The notes: generated by a model not told the origin, from the sequence alone. Numbered from the stretch's first letter, positions 36,236 to 43,952 are shown. The stretch: 64,000 nt of DNA from Alphaproteobacteria bacterium (GCA_020632755.1 JACKEY010000010.1:62001-126000); one strand, 5' to 3'. Program-made: numbers and translations.

Positions 36236-36586
36236 ATGCTCCCGCTGCTCGTGCTGCTCGCCGCCTGTGGCCCCAAGTCGCCCCTCTCCCACCTCGACAA
36301 GGGCTCGTTCCTGGGCACCTGGCACGACGAAGGCGGCGCCGAGTACGTCATCGTCGAGCAGGACAAGGGCCCCTGGCTTCAGTCCCTGACCGACACCGAC
36401 GGCGAGGCCTTCGCCATCCAGAACGTCACGGCCGAAGGCCCGCAGATGATCTGGACCTACCTGGTGCCGTCCACCAGCTACATCGTGACCATGAAGATGT
36501 CGCCGGCGGGCGATGACCGGCTGTGCGGCACCTGGGAGAACCAGTACGACAGCGGCACCGAGTGCATGGACCGCGTCTCGAAGTGA
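36236..36586 (+). CDS. Small lipoprotein, hypothetical
   Basis: 116 residues from ATG 36236, with CCGGAGG before the start and a TACGAT -10-like hexamer at 36208. MLPLLVLLAAC is a lipoprotein signal (lipobox L-A-A-C). The mature part begins with a KGSFLGTWHDEGGAEYVIV strand, a G-x-W opening like the small lipocalin-like lipoproteins in this window. Two Cys (RLCGTWENQYDSGTEC) probably form a disulfide near the end. No catalytic motif is visible. Divergent from the transglutaminase-like gene. Confidence 0.75.
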   Translation: MLPLLVLLAACGPKSPLSHLDKGSFLGTWHDEGGAEYVIVEQDKGPWLQSLTDTDGEAFAIQNVTAEGPQMIWTYLVPSTSYIVTMKMSPAGDDRLCGTWENQYDSGTECMDRVSK

Positions 36587-36595
36587 CCCGGGCGC

Positions 36596-37156
36596 TCAGG
36601 GCGCCTGGATCTGCCGCCAGGTCAGGTTGATGCGGGGCCCCACCGCGCGCCGCGTCTTGGGCACGGCGTGCTGCCAGTCGGTGCGCGCCGCCCCGTCGAT
36701 GGTCAGCAGGTCGCCCGCGACGAGGTCGATGGACAGGCCCGGTCCGCCGCCGCGGGGTCGCAGCCGGAAGCGCCGCGTGGCCCCCAGCGACAGGCTGGCG
36801 ATCACGGGCTGACCGCCGTGTTCGTAGTCGTCGTCGGTGTGCCAGGCCATGCCGTCGGCGCCGTCCCGGTACAGGTTGCAGAGCACGCTGTTGAACGGCC
36901 GCGCGAGCGCGTCCTGGACCCGCGTCTGCAGGGCGCGCAGGGTCGGCGTCAGCGCCCGCGGCGGGTGGCGGACGCCGCTGTAGTCGTAGCCGTGGGGGCC
37001 GTACATCTGGATGCGGCGCGGCATGGGCACGGTGCGGCCGAAGATGGTGAAGCTGTGGCCCTCCCAGGCGACCTCCTCGACCAGCGCAGCCATGGCGGCG
37101 GCGGCCTCCTCGCCCGACAGCAGCGGCGCCAGCGCCAGCCCCTCGGGCCAGCTCAT
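36596..37156 (-). CDS. AlkB-like 2-oxoglutarate/Fe(II) dioxygenase
   Basis: 186 residues from ATG 37156. The iron-binding HxD is in GMAWHTDDDYEHGG and the distal His in TDWQHAVPKTRR. The 2-oxoglutarate/substrate signature RxNxTxR appears as PRINLTWRQ. The core SLSLGATRRFRLRPR fits ALKBH2/3-type AlkB homologues, which directly reverse alkylation damage in DNA or RNA. The start overlaps the RidA-like stop (ATGA), so the two are co-translated. A nucleic-acid demethylase is the best call; the exact lesion cannot be told. Confidence 0.93.
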   Translation of the reverse strand: MSWPEGLALAPLLSGEEAAAAMAALVEEVAWEGHSFTIFGRTVPMPRRIQMYGPHGYDYSGVRHPPRALTPTLRALQTRVQDALARPFNSVLCNLYRDGADGMAWHTDDDYEHGGQPVIASLSLGATRRFRLRPRGGGPGLSIDLVAGDLLTIDGAARTDWQHAVPKTRRAVGPRINLTWRQIQAP

Positions 37157-37551
37157 GCCGGGCGCTTGCGGGCGGTGACCTCGATCTCGACCAGCATCTC
37201 GGGGGCCACCAGCCCGGCCACGATGGTGGTGTTCGCCGGCATGGCGGAGCGACAGTGCTCGCCGACCACGTCGATGATGGCGTCGAACACGGCGACGCTG
37301 GTCACGATGACCCGGATGCGGACCAGGTCTTCGAGCCCCGCGCCGGCCTGGGCGAGGGCGCGCTCGATGTTGGCGAAGCACTGGCGGGCCTGGGCCGCCG
37401 GGTCGTCGCTGATCGCGCCCGTGGCGTAGTCGTAGCCGGTGGTGCCGCTGACCAGGACCCAGTCGCCGCCGGGGTCGGGCAGCACGACGGCGCGGGCGTA
37501 GCTGGCGCGGTCTTCCCAGATCGAGCCGGAGCGGATGCGGGTCCCTGGCAT
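37153..37551 (-). CDS. RidA/YjgF-family protein, catalytic Arg replaced
   Basis: 132 residues from ATG 37551. The family pattern is clear: VLVSGTTGYDYATGAISDDP, QARQCFANIERALAQAGAGL and EDLVRIRVIVTS. Canonical RidA has an essential Arg in a P-A-R-S/T block before the last strand; here the block reads MPANTTIVAGLVAPEM, with Asn at that place. The protein may therefore not be an imine/enamine deaminase and would fall in the divergent Rid subfamilies. It is coupled by a 4-nt overlap to the AlkB-like gene. Confidence 0.9.
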   Translation of the reverse strand: MPGTRIRSGSIWEDRASYARAVVLPDPGGDWVLVSGTTGYDYATGAISDDPAAQARQCFANIERALAQAGAGLEDLVRIRVIVTSVAVFDAIIDVVGEHCRSAMPANTTIVAGLVAPEMLVEIEVTARKRPA

Positions 37552-37639
37552 GCGGCCTCCTACCGTGGGAGGAGGAGCTATCCCCGCTCGGACGAGGGGT
37601 GGGGGAGGAACCCGCAGTGAGCCCCGGAGTCCCAGCGAC

Positions 37640-39013
37640 ATGCTGCTGCTCTCGCTGATCCTGGCCTGCACCGACCCCGTCGACGCCGCGCTCGACGCGG
37701 CCGAGGCGGCGCTGGTGCCGCCCGCCGTGGATCGGAGGCTCGCCGCGCCGACCGACGCCGCGCCCCGGCTGCTGGTCGGCGCCCGGTGGCAGGTCGACGC
37801 GCGGGCGTGGGCCGCGCAGGACGGCTGGCGGGACGCGGGGCTGGCGGACGAGGCGCTGGCCCTGGCCCGGGAAGCGGCCGCTCCGCTGGACCCGCAGACC
37901 GACCACAGCGGGCGGCTGCTTCGACCGCTGCACAGCGTGCTGTCCGACCTGGTCGCGCTGCAGGGACAGGCCGCCAGCGCGGGCTTCGAGACACCGACGG
38001 CCGACCGGCTGCGCCTGCGCATCGACGGCGCCCAGCCCGCCGAGGCGCTGTGGAGTGCCGTGCACACGGCCGGCCAGGCCGGCTTCGGCGGCTACGAGCT
38101 GGAGCTCTCGGGCCCCGACGGCGACACCGTGGCGCAGGTGTCCCTGCCGGGCATCGGCGGCTTCGCCCTGGGGCCGGAGATCCAGGTCCGCGGCGACGCC
38201 GTCGCGGTGGTGTCGGGGTTCGACCCGCCCGCCGACGCGGGTCCGGCGGTGCTGGCACTCGACGACACCGCGGCGCTGGATGCGGCGCTGGCGGCGCTGT
38301 CCTGGCCGCCGCCCTCGACCCCTCCGCCCGACCCTTCCCTGCTGCAGCTGCTGGGCGCCACGCCCGTCGTGGTCCGGCTGCTGGTCGACGACGCCACCCC
38401 CCTCGCCCGCCTGGGCCCCGTGCTGGCCCGCGCCCAGGCCACGGCAGCGGCCGCCGACGGCAGCTTGCAGCTGGCCCCGCTGCCCGAAGGAGTCGCCCTC
38501 GGGACGGCGGCCCAGGACCTGACGGGCACCCGCGTGGCCTGTGACGCCGCCGCGCTGCTCGCTGCCCGCGCCCACATCCCCCCGCAGCAGCTGGCCGCCC
38601 GCTGGCGCGAGGTCCCCGACGACCTGATCACCGCTGTGGGCTCCGCCACCGCGGTGCTCGCCCGCCTGCCGATGAGTCGCCTGGATGCCTGGACCGCCCT
38701 GCCCGACGGCGGCCACGCCGGGCTGGTGCGCTGCGTCGTGCCCGGCGCGGAGCGGCCCGAGGGCAGCGTACAGCTTCTGTGGATCGCGCGCCCCGACGCC
38801 GCGCCGTGGTCCGCGGTCGTCGGCGAGCAGGACTGCTGCGGCCACCGCTGGTGGACCGCGCCGCGCCTGTCGACGCAGGGGGGCACGCTGTTCCTGGACG
38901 GTGAGCTGGACACCGCGGGCAGCGCGCCCGAGCCCCCGCGTCGAGGCCCGGCCCGGCTGGCTGTCGCGCTGGACGACCCGGCGCCCGTGCTGCTTCCGAC
39001 GACGACGCGCTGA
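37640..39013 (+). CDS. Lipoprotein, hypothetical, possible ExbD-like repeats
   Basis: 457 residues from ATG 37640. MLLLSLILAC is a very short lipoprotein signal (lipobox I-L-A-C). The body is Ala/Leu/Asp-rich. Two segments (RLRIDGAQPAEALWSAVHTA followed by GQAGFGGYELEL; and PVVVRLLVDDATPLARLGPV followed by a Leu-rich strand) have the strand-helix-strand pattern of the ExbD/TolR periplasmic domain, but this is only a resemblance. Four Cys near the end (VRCVV, EQDCCGH) may pair. A pro-rich linker (SWPPPSTPPPDPSL) divides the protein. Function unknown. Confidence 0.75.
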   Translation: MLLLSLILACTDPVDAALDAAEAALVPPAVDRRLAAPTDAAPRLLVGARWQVDARAWAAQDGWRDAGLADEALALAREAAAPLDPQTDHSGRLLRPLHSVLSDLVALQGQAASAGFETPTADRLRLRIDGAQPAEALWSAVHTAGQAGFGGYELELSGPDGDTVAQVSLPGIGGFALGPEIQVRGDAVAVVSGFDPPADAGPAVLALDDTAALDAALAALSWPPPSTPPPDPSLLQLLGATPVVVRLLVDDATPLARLGPVLARAQATAAAADGSLQLAPLPEGVALGTAAQDLTGTRVACDAAALLAARAHIPPQQLAARWREVPDDLITAVGSATAVLARLPMSRLDAWTALPDGGHAGLVRCVVPGAERPEGSVQLLWIARPDAAPWSAVVGEQDCCGHRWWTAPRLSTQGGTLFLDGELDTAGSAPEPPRRGPARLAVALDDPAPVLLPTTTR

Positions 39014-39022
39014 CGAGCGCGC

Positions 39023-39562
39023 TCAGCCGGGCGCCGCCAGGGCCACCCCCGAGTACTCCGGCAGCGCCGTGACCTCGCGCTCGGCCCAGGCGGGCCGCCG
39101 GATGGCGTCCAGGCTGTCGTCGTCGTCGCACTCCACCTCGGCGACCAGGATGCCGACGGCGGCGGCCGGCGCCTCGTAGACGTCGATGCAGAAGGTCCAG
39201 CCCTGCTCCCGCAGCTTGTAGCGGCGCTTCACGCTCTTGCGGCCGGGCAGCGCCGCCAGCACCGCTTCGTCGTCCGGACGCAGGTAGAAGGTGGTCATCT
39301 GCCGGTGCCGCGGGCTGTCGGGGCGCGCCGGATCCGGCCGCTTCTGGCCCAGCTTGACCACGACGAGCGACCCGTCGGGGGCCTCGACCCGCCGCAGGCG
39401 CAGCTGGGTGCCGTCGATGTAGGTGTCCCGCAGCCGCTCGTAGAACGCGGGGTCCACGCCGTCCGGCAGGGCCCGCAGCGAGAAGCGGCGCTCCCGCTCG
39501 ATGCGCGCATAGGGTCGCTTCGTCGGTCGATCTGCGAACGCCTCGTCGTCGGGGTGGGACAC
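39023..39562 (-). CDS. CYTH-domain protein (triphosphate tunnel metalloenzyme)
   Basis: 179 residues starting at GTG 39562 (VSHPDDEAF), with AGGAGG eight nt upstream. CYTH enzymes act on inorganic or organic triphosphates inside a charged beta tunnel. The family ExExK signature appears as IERERRFSLR, with Arg in place of the last Lys. Following strands alternate charged residues: DGTQLRLRRVE, VVVKLGQKR, VKRRYKLREQGWTFCIDVYE and ILVAEVECDDDD. The final EVE..D pattern supplies metal-binding acids. A tripolyphosphatase or thiamine-triphosphatase-like role is most likely; adenylate cyclase is less likely. It faces the bacterioferritin-like gene across about 60 bp. Confidence 0.88.
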   Translation of the reverse strand: MSHPDDEAFADRPTKRPYARIERERRFSLRALPDGVDPAFYERLRDTYIDGTQLRLRRVEAPDGSLVVVKLGQKRPDPARPDSPRHRQMTTFYLRPDDEAVLAALPGRKSVKRRYKLREQGWTFCIDVYEAPAAAVGILVAEVECDDDDSLDAIRRPAWAEREVTALPEYSGVALAAPG

Positions 39563-39623
39563 CTGGCCTCCTCGGTCCAGCAGCGAGATATCCCCTCCTC
39601 TCCCCCCTCCCCTGGAGCCCCGC

Positions 39624-40061
39624 GTGCGCGACCTCGATCTCGACGCCACCATCGACATCCTCAACAAGATCATGGAGTACGAGCTGGCCGGCGTCGTGCG
39701 CTACACGCACTACTCGCTGATGGTCACCGGTCCCAACCGCATCCCGATCGTGACCTTCATGACCGGCCAGGCGCAGGAGAGCCTGACCCACGCCCAGCAG
39801 GCCGGCGAGCTGATCACCGGCCTGGAAGGCCACCCCAGCCTGCGCATCGCCGAGATGGCCGAGACGCACAAGCACGACCTGCGCAGCATCCTCGAGGAGT
39901 CGCTGGAGCACGAGCAGACCGCGCTCAACATGTACAAGCGCCTGCTCGACGTGGTCCAGGACGCCAGCGTCTACCTCGAGGAGTACACCCGGGGGCAGAT
40001 CGGCGCCGAGGAGCTGCACGTCATCGAGCTCAAGAAGATGCTGCGGGACTACGGAGCCTGA
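39624..40061 (+). CDS. Bacterioferritin-like iron storage protein
   Basis: 145 residues from GTG 39624 behind GGAG. Four-helix ferritin-like pattern with acidic ligands: MEYELAGVVRYTHYSLM (helix A), TGQAQESLTHAQQAGELI (helix B), LEESLEHEQTALNMYKRL (helix C) and GAEELHVIELKKML (helix D, ExxH present). In helix B the Glu lies one position earlier than the canonical ExxH, a small deviation. It probably oxidises and stores iron as a multimer. The gene stops directly before the GTG of the [2Fe-2S] protein, with no space between them, so the two are a unit. Confidence 0.88.
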   Translation: MRDLDLDATIDILNKIMEYELAGVVRYTHYSLMVTGPNRIPIVTFMTGQAQESLTHAQQAGELITGLEGHPSLRIAEMAETHKHDLRSILEESLEHEQTALNMYKRLLDVVQDASVYLEEYTRGQIGAEELHVIELKKMLRDYGA

Positions 40062-40367
40062 GTGCGCGGCGGTTCCCGCAAGACCCTGTTCGTCTGCACC
40101 GGCAGCGACTGCCGCAACCAGCAGAAGGACATCGACAAGCTGGTCGCCGACAGCAGCGGCGTGGCCCGGGTGCGCGAGGTCCGCTGCCAGAAGATCTGCG
40201 AGGGGCCGGTCTGCGGGCTGGTGATCGACGACGAGCTGGCCTGGTTCGAGCAGGTGTCCGGCAAGAAGCTGCGGCGCGCGGTCGTGGCCCTGCTGGAGGG
40301 CGGCGAGGCCGACCGGGCCCTGGACAAGCGCCGGGTCGACAAGCGCGCCGGCAAGCTGCGCAAGTAG
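40062..40367 (+). CDS. Thioredoxin-like [2Fe-2S] ferredoxin
   Basis: 101 residues starting at GTG 40062, abutting the bacterioferritin-like stop. Four Cys fit the thioredoxin-like ferredoxin pattern: FVCTGSDCRNQQ (C-x4-C), then VRCQKICEGPVCGLVIDDEL (two further ligand positions, plus one extra Cys) in a short thioredoxin fold ending in AWFEQVS. The tail is strongly basic (RVDKRAGKLRK). An electron donor for reductive release of iron from the adjacent bacterioferritin is a reasonable inference, parallel to the known Bfd role, although this is a different protein family from Bfd. Confidence 0.88.
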   Translation: MRGGSRKTLFVCTGSDCRNQQKDIDKLVADSSGVARVREVRCQKICEGPVCGLVIDDELAWFEQVSGKKLRRAVVALLEGGEADRALDKRRVDKRAGKLRK

Positions 40368-40397
40368 CGCAGGGGTAGGGAGGAGGAGGAGGCCGCG

Positions 40398-41111
40398 ATG
40401 ATCACGCTCTACACCGCCCCGACCCCCAACGGCTGGAAGGCCAGCATCACGCTCGAAGAGCTCGGACTGCCCTACGAGGTGCGGGCCATCGACCTGACCG
40501 GGCTCGAGCAGAAGCAGCCCTGGTTCCTGGCCATCAACCCCAACGGGCGCATCCCGGCGATCGTCGACGACGACCCGCCGTGGGCCCCCGCGGGAGGCGG
40601 CGGTCCCCCGCACGCGGTCTTCGAGAGCGGCGCGCTGATGATCTACCTGGCCGACAAGGCCGGCCGGCTGCTGCCGACGGACCCGGCGGCCCGGTCGCGG
40701 GCGATCCAGTGGCTGATGTTCCAGATGGCCGGTGTCGGGCCGATGATGGGCCAGGCCAACGTGTTCTACCGCTACGCGCCCGAGAAGCTGCCGTGGGCCA
40801 TCGAGCGGTACCAGAACGAGAGCCGGCGGCTGTTCGAGGTGCTGGACGCGCGGCTGGCCGAGAGCGAGTGGCTGGCCGGAGACGGCGACGACCACTACTC
40901 GATCGCCGACATCGCGACCTGGTCGTGGACCCACACCAGTCGCTGGAGCGGCGTGTCCCGCGACGGGCTGCCCCACCTGCAGCGCTGGCACGATGCGATC
41001 AAGGTCCGGCCGGCCGTGCGGCGGGGCAAGGACGTCCCGATCAAGGTCGACCTGCCCAAGGAAGCCGACGCCGAGCGGTTCAGCACCGAGGCGCGCAAGA
41101 TGCTGGGCTGA
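40398..41111 (+). CDS. Glutathione S-transferase, Nu/YfcG-like
   Basis: 237 residues from ATG 40398 behind a strong AGGAGGAGG site. The N-terminal thioredoxin fold shows [20 protein letters not shown] and [13 protein letters not shown], and [15 protein letters not shown] supplies the Glu-Ser that binds glutathione. The TPNG start is that of the Nu-class (YfcG/YghU) enzymes, which use Thr/Asn rather than Tyr or Cys and often act as disulfide reductases. The C-terminal helical domain has the class-typical [20 protein letters not shown]. An insert of Pro/Gly ([12 protein letters not shown]) in the loop before FESG is unusual. It precedes a MAPEG gene by 33 nt. Confidence 0.93.
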   Translation: MITLYTAPTPNGWKASITLEELGLPYEVRAIDLTGLEQKQPWFLAINPNGRIPAIVDDDPPWAPAGGGGPPHAVFESGALMIYLADKAGRLLPTDPAARSRAIQWLMFQMAGVGPMMGQANVFYRYAPEKLPWAIERYQNESRRLFEVLDARLAESEWLAGDGDDHYSIADIATWSWTHTSRWSGVSRDGLPHLQRWHDAIKVRPAVRRGKDVPIKVDLPKEADAERFSTEARKMLG

Positions 41112-41144
41112 GACCGGGCTACGGCGGCGGCATCGGAGCCGCCC

Positions 41145-41534
41145 ATGAACCCCCTCGTTCTGACGCTCATCGCCGCCTTCGCCGTGACCGTGCTGTCCAA
41201 GATCCCGGTCAGCAAGGCCCAGAAGGAGACCGGCCGCTACGACAACAACAACCCGCGGGCCCAGCAGAAGGCCCTGACGGGGTGGGGCGCGCGCGCCCTG
41301 GCCGCCCACCAGAACGCCTACGAGAACTTCCCGATCTTCGGCGTCGGCATCGCGGTGGCGCTGGCGACGGACGCGGACCCGACGGTGGGCGCGGCGCTCG
41401 GCTGGACCTACGTCGGCGCCCGGGTGCTCTACAACATCCTGTATCTGGCGGACCAGGGCATCCTTCGGTCGGCGATGTGGAGCGTCGGCCTGCTGGCGAC
41501 GCTCGGGCTGTACGTGATCGCGCTGCTGGCCTGA
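41145..41534 (+). CDS. MAPEG-family membrane protein
   Basis: 129 residues with four hydrophobic helices. Family features: an RYDNNNPRAQQKALTGWGAR loop with Arg and Asn, AAHQNAYENFPIFGVG, and a YVGARVLYNILYLAD helix. MAPEG members are small membrane enzymes or sensors of glutathione and eicosanoid-like lipid metabolism. The position right after a glutathione transferase gene fits detoxification of lipid peroxides, and the window also encodes a lipoxygenase, but that link is inference. The non-coding repeat island starts just after its stop. Confidence 0.9.
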   Translation: MNPLVLTLIAAFAVTVLSKIPVSKAQKETGRYDNNNPRAQQKALTGWGARALAAHQNAYENFPIFGVGIAVALATDADPTVGAALGWTYVGARVLYNILYLADQGILRSAMWSVGLLATLGLYVIALLA

Positions 41535-41537
41535 GTG

Positions 41538-41730
41538 GGAGCGGCGGCCGGGGGAACCCGGGACCGAGCGTGACGCGGCCGGGGGATACCGGGCCCGAGC
41601 GTGACGCGGCCGGGGGATACCGGGACCGAGCGTGACGCGGCCGGGGGACACCGGGACCGAGCGTGACGCGGCCGGGGGATACCGGGCCCGAGCGTGACGC
41701 GGCCGGGGGATACCGGGACCGAGCGTGACG
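41538..41730. repeat. 31-bp tandem repeat array, forward orientation
   Basis: One degenerate unit (about 41538), five good units beginning with CGTGACG at 41569, 41600, 41631, 41662 and 41693, and the first bases of a sixth at 41724. Exact 31-bp spacing. Each unit reads CGTGACGCGG, then CCGGGGGATACC, then GGG(A/C)CCGAG. Units differ at one or two positions. There are no spacers, so this is not a CRISPR. It meets the next array head to head at 41731. Confidence 0.95.
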
Positions 41731-41733
41731 CGG

Positions 41734-41857
41734 CGTCACGGACGGCAGGGGTATCGCCGACGGCCGTCACGGACGGCAGGGGTATCGCCGACGGCCGTCA
41801 CGGACGGCAGGGGTATCGCCGACCGCCGTCACGGACGGCAGGGGTATCCGCAGGGAT
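41734..41857. repeat. 31-bp tandem repeat array, inverted relative to the first
   Basis: Four units beginning with CGTCACG at 41734, 41765, 41796 and 41827, again exactly 31 bp apart; the last one decays after GGGGTATC. Units read CGTCACGGACGGCAGG, then GGTATCGCCGACGGC. Compared with the reverse complement of the first array, the blocks CGTCACG, CGG and GGTATC fall at the same positions (about 18 of 31 bases agree), so this is a diverged inverted copy of the same element. The junction is a perfect palindrome, CGTGACG-CGG-CGTCACG, at 41724-41740. Confidence 0.9.
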
Positions 41858-41951
41858 TTCCGGGACACCGATGCCCCACCGGACACGCACACCCCTGGGA
41901 CACGCATGCCCCACCTCGCCGGAAGTGCGCGTTCCAGCGTGCCCGCGATCC

Positions 41952-41967
41952 TGGCACGCGACCTGCA
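41952..41967 (+). promoter_or_regulatory. Sigma-54 (-24/-12) promoter
   Basis: TGGCACG-CGAC-CTGCA matches the sigma-54 consensus TGGCACG-N4-TTGCA at all but one base. The invariant GG (41953-41954) and GC (41965-41966) are exactly ten bases apart. Transcription would begin near 41978. No start codon with a ribosome site follows before the terminator at 42121. The end of the 31-bp arrays lies about 95 bp upstream, the usual distance for enhancer-binding sites. 41858-41951 otherwise shows only GC-rich sequence with no recognised element. Confidence 0.65.
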
Positions 41968-41977
41968 AAGACCTCGC

Positions 41978-42152
41978 GCGAGGACCACTCGTCCTTCTCA
42001 GGCACCGAGCCGCGAGTCGAGCTCGGTGAACCGGTCCCGCAATCACGCGGTCCCGGCAGCACTCGGTGCCAGCTGGCCCTGGAGACGGGGCGCCTGAGGA
42101 GAGTGAGCCCAGGTCCACAGACCCCCGGTGGGATTGGCCCGCCGGGGGTTTG
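41978..42152 (+). ncRNA. Candidate sigma-54-dependent structured small RNA
   Basis: About 175 nt from the predicted start to the terminator. Hairpins: AGGAC/GTCCT (41981-41995), CACCGAGC/GCTCGGTG (42003-42010 with 42021-42028), CCGC/GCGG (42037-42050), then the terminator. GGCACCGAG (42001-42009) can instead pair over nine perfect bases with CTCGGTGCC (42062-42070), so two exclusive folds exist. No ribosome-site/start-codon pair with coding-like third positions is visible. It resembles no RNA family I can name. Myxococcus Pxr is a known sigma-54-driven RNA, but I cannot claim homology. Confidence 0.45.
42121..42152 (+). terminator. Intrinsic terminator on the plus strand
   Basis: ACCCCCGGTGGG (42121-42132) pairs with CCCGCCGGGGGT (42138-42149) over 12 positions with one G-T pair and an ATTGG loop, followed by TTTGC. 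Orientation and the T run serve transcripts from the left, that is the candidate small RNA. The U tract is short, so efficiency is uncertain. The ABC exporter gene ends 31 nt further on the other strand. Confidence 0.65.
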
Positions 42153-42182
42153 CTGCGTCTCGGCCCCGCATGGGGCCGTCGC

Positions 42183-43952
42183 CTACGCCGCCTCGCCGGT
42201 CTGCACGGCCCACAGCCGGGCGTACAGGCTGCCGGCCTCCTCGACCAGCTGCTCGTGGCGGCCGCTCGCCACGATCCTCCCCCGGTCCATCACGACGATG
42301 AGATCGGCGTGGCGGATGGTGCTCAGCCGGTGGGCGATGACCAGCATGGTCCTCCCCTCCTGCCGGGCGAGCGAGCGCTGGATGGCCGCTTCGGTCTCGT
42401 TGTCGACGGCACTGGTCGCTTCATCCAGGACCAGCACCGGGGCGTCCTTCAAGAGCGCCCGGGCGATGCTGATCCGCTGGCGCTGGCCACCCGACAGCTT
42501 CTGGCCGCGCTCGCCGACGACGGTGTCGTAGGCCTGGGGCAGCCCGACGATGAAGTCGTGGGCCTCGGCCGCGCGGGCCGCCGCCTCGACCTGGGCCTGG
42601 GTGGCGCCGGGGGACCCATAGGCGATGTTCTCGCGCACGGTGCCGGGGAACAGGAAGATGCTCTGGCTGACCAGGGCGATGCTGCGCCGCAGGGCGGAGA
42701 GCCGCAGGTCGCGCACGTCGACGCCGTCGAGGGTCACGGCCCCCGCGCCGACGTCGTGCAGCCGCAGCAGCAGGCGGACCAGGGTCGACTTGCCCGCCCC
42801 GGTCGGGCCGACCACGGCGACGGTCCGGCCGGCCGGGATGGTCAGGTCGTAGCCCGAGAGCACGGCGGTGCCGTCGGGGTAGGCGAAGGACACGTCCTGG
42901 AAGCGGATCTCGCCGGGCCCGTCGACGCGATCGACCGCGCCGTCGGCCAGGACGACGGGGGTGTCGAGCAGGTCGAGCACGCGGGTCGTGCTGGCCATGG
43001 CCCGCTGGTACTGGTCGAAGGTGGTGCCCAGCCGGGTCAGCGGCCACAGCAGGCGCTGGGTCAGGAAGACCAGCACGCTGTAGGCGCCCACGGCCATGGT
43101 GCCGTCCAGCGCGAGCTTGCCGCCGTAGAGCAGGGTGCCGGTGAAGCCGACGACGATGGCCATGCGGATGAGCGGCGAGAAGGCGCTGCTCAGGCGGATC
43201 GCGTCGCGGTTGGCCAGCCGGTAGGACTGGCTCTCCTCGCGGACGCGGGCGACCTCGTGGTCCTCGGTGGCGAAGGACTTGATGGTCTCGATGCCGCCCA
43301 GGTTGTTGGCCAGGGTGCCCGACAGGACGGCGACCTTCTCGCGCACATCGGCGTAGCGGGGGGCGATGCGCTTCTGGAAGCGGAAGCTGCCCCACAGGAT
43401 GACGGGCACGGGCAGCAAGGCCAGCCCGGCCACGCCCGGCGACAGCCAGAAGAAGGCCAGGCTGACGGCGACGACGGTGGTCGAGACCTGCAGGATGTCG
43501 TTGGCGCCGCCGTCCAGGAAGCGCTCCAGCTGGTTGACGTCGTCGTTGAGCACGGCCATCAGGCCGCCGGTGGACCGGCCCTGGAACCAGCCGGCGTCGA
43601 GCTTCTGGATGTGGGCGTAGGCGTCGAGCCGCAGCTCGTGCTGGACCGTCTGGGCCAGGTTGCGCCACAGCACGCCGAAGGCGTACTCGAAGACGCTCTC
43701 GAGCCCCCACACGACGACGGTCAGGCCGGCCAGGACCCACAGCTGGTGGGTCACGTCGACGATGCCCCACGACGCCAGCAGGCTGTCCTCGCGCTTCACG
43801 ACGATGTCGACCGCCATGCCGATGAGCGCGGGCGGCGCCAGGTCGGCGATCTTGTTGAGCACGCTGCAGGCGACGGCGGCCCGGACGGTCTGGCGGTGGG
43901 CGTCGCCGTACCGCATCAGGCGGCGGAGGGGGTGGCGCGGCGTCGGGGACAC
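42183..43952 (-). CDS. ABC exporter, fused membrane and ATPase domains
   Basis: 589 residues starting at GTG 43952. Six-helix type IV exporter domain in residues about 20-320, including the [20 protein letters not shown] coupling region. The nucleotide-binding domain follows: Walker [19 protein letters not shown]-loop VSQSIFLF, signature [16 protein letters not shown], Walker [13 protein letters not shown] and H-loop [10 protein letters not shown]. All catalytic residues are present. It acts as a homodimer or with a partner to export lipids, peptides or drugs; the substrate is not readable. The gene ends just beyond the small-RNA terminator and faces the next ABC operon divergently across 165 bp. 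Confidence 0.96.
   Translation of the reverse strand: MSPTPRHPLRRLMRYGDAHRQTVRAAVACSVLNKIADLAPPALIGMAVDIVVKREDSLLASWGIVDVTHQLWVLAGLTVVVWGLESVFEYAFGVLWRNLAQTVQHELRLDAYAHIQKLDAGWFQGRSTGGLMAVLNDDVNQLERFLDGGANDILQVSTTVVAVSLAFFWLSPGVAGLALLPVPVILWGSFRFQKRIAPRYADVREKVAVLSGTLANNLGGIETIKSFATEDHEVARVREESQSYRLANRDAIRLSSAFSPLIRMAIVVGFTGTLLYGGKLALDGTMAVGAYSVLVFLTQRLLWPLTRLGTTFDQYQRAMASTTRVLDLLDTPVVLADGAVDRVDGPGEIRFQDVSFAYPDGTAVLSGYDLTIPAGRTVAVVGPTGAGKSTLVRLLLRLHDVGAGAVTLDGVDVRDLRLSALRRSIALVSQSIFLFPGTVRENIAYGSPGATQAQVEAAARAAEAHDFIVGLPQAYDTVVGERGQKLSGGQRQRISIARALLKDAPVLVLDEATSAVDNETEAAIQRSLARQEGRTMLVIAHRLSTIRHADLIVVMDRGRIVASGRHEQLVEEAGSLYARLWAVQTGEAA

Noticed and set aside
41538..41857. CRISPR array
   Set aside because: Repeats of 31 bp follow each other without spacers and change orientation midway; no cas gene is present.
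41870..42120. tRNA or tmRNA gene
   Set aside because: No cloverleaf, T-loop (GTTCGA) or CCA end could be found; the hairpins do not fit a tRNA.
41725..42531. Plus-strand ORF through the small-RNA region into the ABC exporter
   Set aside because: It runs through the 31-bp repeats, the terminator stem and antisense of a clear ABC exporter, and has no ribosome site.
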